11,821 bases of DNA from an uncultured Collinsella sp. (lineage in GTDB: Bacteria > Actinomycetota > Coriobacteriia > Coriobacteriales > Coriobacteriaceae), in contig USAX01000056.1 in NCBI GenBank assembly GCA_900552705.1, positions 1-11,821 of the forward strand, given 5' to 3'. The translations under genes and the position numbers were made by a program. The notes under the pieces were generated by a model. That model ran no database searches. It saw only the letters and a program-made list of their open reading frames with translations, and was not told the origin of the DNA. This document shows, in pieces, positions 6,541 through 11,821 of this stretch. Position 1 is the stretch's first letter; every line of letters begins with the position of its first letter.

Positions 6541-9321
6541 TTATGCCTCACCTCCTTTTGAGTGCTTGCCAAGCGGGGCGCCATCCTCATTCATCACAAA
6601 TGTGTCGTCCCCGTTCGCGGGCACATGGTGCATATCGTGGTGAATGGACTGGTCGACAGCCTGATCCTTGGAGTTAGAACCTCGCTCGCTGGCATTCAGG
6701 CCAAACATGCGACGGGCGGCAGGGATCGCCGCTGTGTGCTCGCGCATCTCGCGGCGCAGGTCCTCGTCCGAAAGCGCCGAGATGCGCATCTGGGTGTTGA
6801 GGCTTGCACGGATGTACTCGATGTTGATGAGCCATCCGCAGATGGCAATGACCGAGATAATCCAGATAACCAGCAGAATGATCTTGCCATTGTTGTCGAT
6901 ATCGAGAACCGTCGACAGAACGAAGAGCAGCACCTGCACACCGACTACAGCAGCGAAACCGCCCTTGATGTAGTACGGGTAGCGATGCTCAAAGGCGACC
7001 GCATGATCGAGCACCTCGCGACGGTACGAATCCGAATCGAGCACGACGCGCATGGCCGTGCGCAGCGAATAGCGCTGACGCGGCAGGTCATTAGACTCGC
7101 AGATCATCAGACCCGTCGTGGAAAGCTGTTTATCAAAGAGCAGGTTGAGGTTGAGCAGCAGCGGACGCAGCTGCAGACCGATAAAGAGCGCCACGATCAA
7201 GAACACGCCCAGAATGCACAAGTTAAACAGGTAGTTGAACGAGTACATGCCGCCGACCGTCTCGCGCAGCAGATTGATGCCGTAGGTAAAGGGCAGCAGC
7301 GGGTGCAGCCACTGGAAGAAACCGGGCATCATCTCGATGGGATACATGCCCGACGAGCCGGGGATCTGCACGATGACGAGGATGACACCAATGGCTTTAC
7401 CGATATGCTTAAAGGTGGTGGACAGCGCATAGATGATGTTGACGTAGGTGAACGAGATAGCGATGCCGCCCAGCACGAACAGCAGCGGGTTAACGCACTG
7501 TACGCCAATGACCAGATCTCCCACCGTAACGATGATGGCCTGCAACGCACCCAGGATCACCAGGAGCAACCAGCGGCCAAAGTAGCCTTGGCGCGCCGTA
7601 AAGCTGCCAACGCCCTCACGGTCGACCTCGAGCTTGTAGATGGCGATGAGCACATAGCCGCCCACCCACAGCGCCAGGTTGGTGTAGAAGGGCGCGATGC
7701 CCGAGCCAAAGCTCTTGACCGGATAAATCGACTTGGACGTCAGCTCAACGGGGGACGCCATAAAGTCCGCCACGTCGTCCACGTCGACGCCCATCAGGTC
7801 GGCCAGCTCGCCCATAGACTCAGAGGTCTGCAACGCCGCGATGTCGTTAGCGGCGGTTGCAAGCCTGTCCTGGACCTTGACAAGCGAGGCATCGGTCTGG
7901 GACAGCGTGGTCTTGGCCTGCTTGAGCGTGGCATCGAGTTGGGCCAGCGTGCCACGCGCATTCGCAATCGTGGGCGTAAGACCCGATACGATGCCGGTCA
8001 GGTCGCCCGAAACGGTGGCGAAGGAGTCCAGCGCGCTCGAAGCCTTCGGCAGCGCGTTCTGCCCCAGGTCCATCTGAGCCTGATTCATGTTGGTCGTACC
8101 GGTTTGGATCGCATTGTTGATAGCATCGCTGGCGCCCGAAACAGCCGAAGCGTCATTCGCAATAGCGCTTGACTGAGCGGAGAGATTATCCTTGACGGCC
8201 TGAAGGCTCTCATTTTGCCCTCGAAGCGTATCAATCGCAGACGCGATCAGCTTATTAACTTCTTCCGAGCCCGTCGGCGCGCTGTCGGCCAGGTTCTGCA
8301 GACGATCGATAAGAGTCTTGTTATGGTCAATCGTCGTCTGAAGCGATTCGAGCGAGTTGTCGATGCGAGTGGTCGTAGACGTCAAGGCGCCCGTCATCTT
8401 TCCGACCGCAGCGTTCGCCGAAGCTGACGTCTTGGACAGTGCAACACTTCCCTCCGAAAGCGCCTTAGAGAGCGAGGTGATCGATTTGCCCGCGGTGGTG
8501 CGCGCTTCGCCCAACAGGTCGTTGCCTTGGGAGATCGCTTGAGTCAGCGAAGGCGTCTGACCCTGCAAACCGGCCAGCGCCCCATCCGCCGAGGCGATAG
8601 CACCGCTCGTTTTGTCGATAGCGGTGTTCATGTCGTTGATCGAATCGCGGACCTCGCTCAAGGTACTGGATGCCTCGGACACCGAACTCGTCAGCGAATC
8701 CTGAACCTGGGCGGTCTTATCCTTAAAATCGATGCCGGCATCCTTGGCGATGCCCGCTACGGTCTCGCCCACCGTGGAGACAAACTCCGAGTTGATCTGC
8801 TCCTCGATGGTGTTGGCACCGGTATCGGTGACCTTGGGCGCAATGGCGCTCTTCTTCTCATTGACGTAATAGGTGAGCTTCGGCTGATGGTAATTGCCAT
8901 CGAGCATCGAGACAAGATTGTCGGAGAAGTTCTTGGGGATTACGATCGCAGCGTAGTATTCCCCGCTCTCGACACCCTCTTTGGCATCGGCAGCCGAGTC
9001 GACGAAGGTCCAGCCCAGCTGATCGTTTTCCTTGAGCTGGTCGACCACCTTATCGCCCGCATTGAGCTCGCCCACTAGGTCGTTCTGGGTGCCCTGATCG
9101 TTGTTGGCGATAGCGATTTTAATGCCCTGGGTGTTTCCATACGGATCCCAGTTGGCCACGATGTTGTACCAGGCATACAGCGAGGGGATAACGCACACGC
9201 CCAGGGTAACCACCAAGGCGACGGGGTTCACAAGCAGTCGCTTAATGTCGCGCTTGAATATCGCAAAGGAGACCTTTGCATCGGATAGTTTGCTGCCGAG
9301 ACTCACGCTTGGACCATCCAT
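6541..9321 (-). CDS. YhgE/Pip-type membrane protein with C-terminal extension
   Basis: A 926-residue YhgE/Pip-family protein, first gene of the operon. A helix at about 31-55 leads into the family motif YAWYN...WDPYGNTQGIKIAI (49-70). The outer domain (about 75-560) is helical, with repeated L/A/S-rich coiled-coil segments, and the C-terminal membrane domain shows FGSGIAPFYT, PGSSGMYPIEM and PLLPFTYGIN. Unlike its partner it continues for some 210 residues past the usual end (from about 717): a basic cytoplasmic stretch (RQRYSLRTAMR), two more helices (about 787-808 and 813-834), and a polar tail with HHDMHH (894-899). The ATG at 9321 is the only reasonable start: an in-frame TGA lies just upstream and the motif helix just downstream. 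The SD is weak (AAAGACAGG), so translation may be modest or regulated. No ESX/type VII genes neighbour it, so an EsaA role is not supported. Confidence 0.9.
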   Translation of the reverse strand: MDGPSVSLGSKLSDAKVSFAIFKRDIKRLLVNPVALVVTLGVCVIPSLYAWYNIVANWDPYGNTQGIKIAIANNDQGTQNDLVGELNAGDKVVDQLKENDQLGWTFVDSAADAKEGVESGEYYAAIVIPKNFSDNLVSMLDGNYHQPKLTYYVNEKKSAIAPKVTDTGANTIEEQINSEFVSTVGETVAGIAKDAGIDFKDKTAQVQDSLTSSVSEASSTLSEVRDSINDMNTAIDKTSGAIASADGALAGLQGQTPSLTQAISQGNDLLGEARTTAGKSITSLSKALSEGSVALSKTSASANAAVGKMTGALTSTTTRIDNSLESLQTTIDHNKTLIDRLQNLADSAPTGSEEVNKLIASAIDTLRGQNESLQAVKDNLSAQSSAIANDASAVSGASDAINNAIQTGTTNMNQAQMDLGQNALPKASSALDSFATVSGDLTGIVSGLTPTIANARGTLAQLDATLKQAKTTLSQTDASLVKVQDRLATAANDIAALQTSESMGELADLMGVDVDDVADFMASPVELTSKSIYPVKSFGSGIAPFYTNLALWVGGYVLIAIYKLEVDREGVGSFTARQGYFGRWLLLVILGALQAIIVTVGDLVIGVQCVNPLLFVLGGIAISFTYVNIIYALSTTFKHIGKAIGVILVIVQIPGSSGMYPIEMMPGFFQWLHPLLPFTYGINLLRETVGGMYSFNYLFNLCILGVFLIVALFIGLQLRPLLLNLNLLFDKQLSTTGLMICESNDLPRQRYSLRTAMRVVLDSDSYRREVLDHAVAFEHRYPYYIKGGFAAVVGVQVLLFVLSTVLDIDNNGKIILLVIWIISVIAICGWLINIEYIRASLNTQMRISALSDEDLRREMREHTAAIPAARRMFGLNASERGSNSKDQAVDQSIHHDMHHVPANGDDTFVMNEDGAPLGKHSKGGEA

Positions 9322-9348
9322 CCTGTCTTTGAATCAAATCGTACTATC

Positions 9349-9394
9349 AAAAACCATTGTACGTAGGCGCTTTAGCGTCTCGAAGCACAATGGT
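9349..9394 (-). promoter_or_regulatory. Leader hairpin, possible attenuator of Pip operon
   Basis: In the 5' leader of the Pip transcript, ACCATTGT (minus strand of 9387-9394) pairs with ACAATGGT (9353-9360), an 8-bp perfect stem. Inside it a second stem of about 5-6 bp (GACGCT with AGCGCC, 9367-9380, one G-U) can form. The outer arm runs directly into five T (9349-9353). The shape resembles an intrinsic terminator placed before the first gene. The outer stem is AT-rich, so its strength is uncertain. Confidence 0.4.
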
Positions 9395-9413
9395 ATTGAG
9401 TTTTGCGGGTAGC

Positions 9414-9442
9414 AATATACTACGAAGATGAGTTAGTGTACA
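9414..9442 (-). promoter_or_regulatory. Candidate promoter of the YhgE/Pip operon
   Basis: On the minus strand TGTACA (-35, 9437-9442; 4 of 6 consensus matches) and TATATT (-10, 9414-9419; 5 of 6) are separated by exactly 17 bases. The start of transcription would fall near 9407, giving a leader of about 85 bases. The -35 box is one half of the TGTACA dyad described separately. Confidence 0.55.
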
Positions 9443-9453
9443 GTTGTACAGTA
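9434..9453. promoter_or_regulatory. TGTACA dyad, probable repressor operator
   Basis: TAGTGTACAGTTGTACAGTA is a 20-bp inverted repeat in which 8 of 10 position pairs match (one mismatch at G/G, one at the centre). It covers the -35 box of the Pip promoter, so a bound protein would block RNA polymerase. TetR-family repressors, often linked to ABC-2-type and YhgE genes in Gram-positives, bind dyads of this size. No regulator gene lies in the window, so the partner is an inference. Confidence 0.5.
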
Positions 9454-9511
9454 TCTTTAATATCAGCAGGTCACAAAACCACAGCCCGCACAAATTAGCA
9501 GTCCGAATAAA

Positions 9512-9580
9512 TAGTCATTGGAACTAGTCATTGGGGACGTTCTTAAACGACTACTCAAACAAGAACGTCCCCAATGACTA
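9512..9580. repeat. REP-like palindrome with 20-bp perfect arms
   Basis: TAGTCATTGGGGACGTTCTT (9525-9544) and its exact reverse complement (9561-9580) flank a 16-base loop. The first ten bases of the left arm, TAGTCATTGG, occur once more just outside at 9512-9521 with a 3-base gap, so the right arm has two possible partners. The element shares TTGGGGACG (9531-9539) with the palindrome at 272-335. It lies between htpG and the Pip promoter. This looks like a mobile intergenic palindrome of the REP type; repeats with GGGGACG cores are known beside RAYT genes in other bacteria, but the family assignment here is inferred. Confidence 0.75.
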
Positions 9581-9623
9581 CTTTGGACCACGAAAGCGTC
9601 GCAGGTTGAGCATAAGTCAGCGA

Positions 9624-9721
9624 AAACGCCCCTAAGCGAGCAAGGTGACGTGAAAGAGGAGGGAAGCGTACTTCGGTACGCGACCGACGATTGAACGTCA
9701 GATTGCCGCTTAGGGGCGTTT
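9624..9721. other. Structured 98-base intergenic element, candidate ncRNA
   Basis: Arms 9624-9638 and 9707-9721 pair perfectly over 15 bp (AAACGCCCCTAAGCG and its complement). After a single bulged A (9639), 9640-9651 pairs with 9695-9706 with two mismatches. Inside is a purine-rich internal loop (GAAAGAGGAGGGAA on one side), then a perfect 6-bp hairpin closed by TTCG (9666-9681), which on the plus strand is the very stable C(UUCG)G tetraloop. No ORF fits. It could be a small RNA, a repeat family, or a bidirectional terminator between htpG and the Pip operon (T4 follows on the minus strand, T3 on the plus). The UUCG loop hints at plus-strand RNA, opposite to all genes here. Confidence 0.6.
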
Positions 9722-9733
9722 GCAGCGTCGACC

Positions 9734-9762
9734 GGTCCGCCGTTCGTTAGAACGGCGGAACC
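9734..9762 (-). terminator. Hairpin directly after htpG stop codon
   Basis: TCCGCCGTTC (9736-9745) and GAACGGCGGA (9750-9759) form a 10-bp stem with a GTTA loop, extended by two G-C pairs across a bulge. It starts two bases after the htpG stop codon, the usual place of a terminator or mRNA 3'-end stabiliser. No T-tract follows, so termination may need the next element (9624-9721) or Rho. Confidence 0.6.
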
Positions 9763-9764
9763 AA

Positions 9765-11789
9765 TTACATCAGCTCGCAGACGGCTGCCGCGAAGGCAAC
9801 GGGGTCCTCAGGGAGGATGCCCTCGACCAGCAGGGCCTGATCGTAGAGCAGGCCGGAGTACTGCTTGATCTTGTCGGCGTCGCCTGCCTTCTGGGCAGCG
9901 ACAAGCTTGTCAAAGACCGGGTGCTTGGCGTTGAGCTCGAGCACGCGCTGGCTCTTGGGCATGCCGTCGGGCGCGCCCTCGGGCCCCTTCTGGAGCACCT
10001 TCTCCATCTCGAGCGAAAGCGGACCCTCGGTGGTGATGCAAGCGGGGGCATCGGTCAGGCGCGCGGAGACGGCAACTTTCTCGACCTTGTCACCGAGTGC
10101 CTCCTTCATAGCGCTAAAGAGGTCCTCGTTTTCCTTGGTGGCGTCCTCGGCCTCCTTCTTCTCGTCATCGGTCGCCATGTCAAGATCGCCGGTCGCGACG
10201 TTCTTAAGCTCCAGGTGACGATCCTCGATCTCGGGCTCGGCACCATCGGCAACTGCCTTCTCGGCAGCCTCGCGAGCAGCGTCATCCTCGTAGACCTTGG
10301 GCATATCGGCAGCCACGTACTCACGCATGGCCTGGAAGGTGAACTCATCCACGTCCTGCGTCAGCAGCAGTACATCGTAGCCGCGGTCGAGCACGCCCTT
10401 CACGACGGGCATCTTGGCCAGACGCTCGCGCGAATCGCCGGCGGCATAGTAGATTGCCTTCTGGCCCTCGGGCATGCCCTTGGCATACTCGGCAAGGGTG
10501 ATCATCTTCTGCTCCTTGGCAGACCAGAACAGCAGCAGGTCGGCGAGCTCGTCGGCCTTCATGCCGTAGCTCGAGTAGATGCCATACTTAAGGCCGCGGC
10601 CAAAGTTCTCAAAGAACTTCTCGTATGCCTCGCGGTCGTTGTCGCGCATGTCCTCAAGGTCGGCGGTAATCTTCTTTTCCACACGCTTGGCGATAGCCTT
10701 GAGCTGACGGTTCTGCTGCAGCGTCTCGCGCGAGATGTTGAGCGACACGTCGGCGGAATCCACGACGCCACGGACAAAGTTGTAGTAGTCGGGCAGCAGG
10801 TCGTCGCACTTCTCCATAATCAGCACGTTGGAGCTGTAGAGCGCCAGGCCCTTCTCGTAGTCCTTGCTGTACAGATCGAACGGGGCGCGGCCCGGCACAA
10901 ACAGCAGGGCGTCGTACTCGAGCGTGCCCTCAGCATGGAAGCTGATGGTGCGTGCAGGATCGTCAAAGTCGTGGAACGTTGACTTGTAGAACTCGTCGTA
11001 GTCCTTCTGCTCGACATCGGAGCTGCGCTTTTTCCAGATCGGCGTCATTGAGTTGACGGTCTCGAGTTCCTGGTAGTCCTCGTACTCGGGCGTGTAGTCA
11101 TCGCCAGCATCCTCGGGCTTGGGCTTCTGGCGGCTCTTGGACACCATCATCTGAATCGGGTAGCGCACATAGTTGCTGTACTGCTGAATCAGGCTCTTGA
11201 GGCCCCACTCGGTCAGGAAGCGATCGTAGGTCTCGGCCTCGCCGTCGGCGTCGAGCTTCTCGTTCTCGCGCAGCGTCAGGATGACATCGGTACCGTGCTC
11301 AGCACGCTCGCCATCCTCGATGGTGTAGCCCTCAAGACCGTCGGACTCCCAAACGTGGGCGATATCCTCGCCATAAGCGCGGCTGACGACCTTCACGTGG
11401 CTGGCGACCATAAAGGCGGAGTAGAAACCCACGCCAAACTGACCGATGATGTCGACATCGGAACCCTGCTGCTCGGCGTTCTCAGTCTTAAACTCCTCGG
11501 AGCCGGAATGGGCGATGGTGCCCAGATTGCGCTCGAGCTCCTCGGCGGTCATGCCGATACCGTTATCCGAAATGGTGATGGTACGGGCATCTTTATCAAA
11601 GGAAACACGAATAGCCAGGTCGCCCTGGTCGAGCTTGACGCTCGGGTCCTGCAGGCTCTTAAAGTTGAGCTTGTCGACGGCATCGCTCGCGTTGGAGATA
11701 AGCTCGCGCAGGAAGATTTCCTTATTGGTGTAGATGGAGTTGATCATGAGGTCGAGCAGTTTTTTGCTCTCGGTCTTAAATTGACGCAT
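9765..11789 (-). CDS. htpG: Molecular chaperone HtpG (Hsp90 family)
   Basis: A 674-residue bacterial Hsp90, an ATP-driven cytoplasmic chaperone that helps remodel client proteins under stress, working as a dimer. The GHKL ATPase domain shows E29 and N33 in RELISNASDA (28-37), D75 in DNGIGM (75-80, adenine-binding Asp) and the ATP-lid glycine motif GQFGVGFYSAF (116-126). R354 in NISRETLQQNR corresponds to the middle-domain Arg that contacts the ATP gamma-phosphate. It is about 50 residues longer than the E. coli protein, owing to an acidic, Pro/Tyr-rich insert between the N-terminal and middle domains (about 216-243) and a charged linker before the C-terminal dimerisation domain. The ATG at 11789 has AAAGGA 6 bases upstream. 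The promoter lies outside the window, so heat-shock control cannot be judged. Single-gene unit followed by a hairpin. Confidence 0.97.
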   Translation of the reverse strand: MRQFKTESKKLLDLMINSIYTNKEIFLRELISNASDAVDKLNFKSLQDPSVKLDQGDLAIRVSFDKDARTITISDNGIGMTAEELERNLGTIAHSGSEEFKTENAEQQGSDVDIIGQFGVGFYSAFMVASHVKVVSRAYGEDIAHVWESDGLEGYTIEDGERAEHGTDVILTLRENEKLDADGEAETYDRFLTEWGLKSLIQQYSNYVRYPIQMMVSKSRQKPKPEDAGDDYTPEYEDYQELETVNSMTPIWKKRSSDVEQKDYDEFYKSTFHDFDDPARTISFHAEGTLEYDALLFVPGRAPFDLYSKDYEKGLALYSSNVLIMEKCDDLLPDYYNFVRGVVDSADVSLNISRETLQQNRQLKAIAKRVEKKITADLEDMRDNDREAYEKFFENFGRGLKYGIYSSYGMKADELADLLLFWSAKEQKMITLAEYAKGMPEGQKAIYYAAGDSRERLAKMPVVKGVLDRGYDVLLLTQDVDEFTFQAMREYVAADMPKVYEDDAAREAAEKAVADGAEPEIEDRHLELKNVATGDLDMATDDEKKEAEDATKENEDLFSAMKEALGDKVEKVAVSARLTDAPACITTEGPLSLEMEKVLQKGPEGAPDGMPKSQRVLELNAKHPVFDKLVAAQKAGDADKIKQYSGLLYDQALLVEGILPEDPVAFAAAVCELM

Positions 11790-11821
11790 GTGCAGTCCTT
11801 TCGCGCTACCCCCGTCCGCAA

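Noticed and set aside
6562..8172. Long plus-strand open frame (536 codons) opposite the large Pip gene
   Set aside because: Its translation is rich in His, Arg, Gln and Asp with no domain or membrane pattern, and it mirrors the codon bias of the true minus-strand gene. It is an antisense shadow of high-GC coding DNA.
4351..9321. Pip pair as part of a type VII (ESX/EsaA) secretion locus
   Set aside because: No WXG100 protein, EssC-type ATPase or other secretion gene is nearby; the similarity is at family level only.
272..9580. Two related palindromes as ends of a 9-kb transposon
   Set aside because: They share only a nonamer, have no flanking target duplication that I can see, and the genes between are ordinary and include no transposase.
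9512..9580. CRISPR-like repeat (TAGTCATTGG copies)
   Set aside because: Only two direct copies separated by 3 bases plus the inverted copy; there is no spacer array and no cas gene.
9720..10982. Plus-strand open frame (420 codons) opposite htpG
   Set aside because: It lies antisense to the fully conserved htpG and has no recognisable domain, so it is a shadow frame.

Overview
The window reads as a stretch of chromosome from a high-GC Gram-positive gut-type bacterium, most likely a member of the Coriobacteriia (Collinsella-like). The grounds are the GC-rich codon use, strong AGGAGG-type ribosome binding sites, tandem YhgE/Pip membrane proteins (a Gram-positive family) and the mix of genes. 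The genus is an inference and is not proven by the sequence.

All six genes I can support lie on the minus strand. Reading in the direction of transcription (right to left) they are: htpG, an Hsp90 chaperone (11789-9765); a roughly 440-base intergenic region rich in palindromes; a two-gene operon of YhgE/Pip-type membrane proteins (9321-6541 and 6540-4351) whose stop and start codons touch; a strong intrinsic terminator; a DMT/EamA-type transporter (4150-3167) with its own terminator; and a two-gene unit of an M20D amidohydrolase (3050-1752) and an OFA-like MFS transporter (1748-444), coupled by an SD site that overlaps the end of the first gene. The last 443 bases hold two long palindromes and then sequence full of homopolymer runs that looks like a poor-quality contig edge.

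Functionally, the M20 enzyme and the MFS carrier probably form an uptake-and-hydrolysis pair for an N-acyl amino acid or similar amide. The Pip pair probably forms a cell-envelope complex. It has a good promoter candidate whose -35 box lies inside a near-perfect TGTACA dyad (likely a repressor operator), followed by a leader that can fold into a terminator-like hairpin. HtpG is a stand-alone housekeeping or stress gene.

The least explained parts are non-coding. Two REP-like palindromes (272-335 and 9525-9580) share the nonamer TTGGGGACG, and each carries an extra partial copy of one arm. A third element of about 98 bases (9624-9721) folds into a long stem capped by a C(UUCG)G hairpin and looks like a structured RNA or an intergenic mobile repeat. 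I see no CRISPR array, tRNA, rRNA, transposase gene or phage gene.
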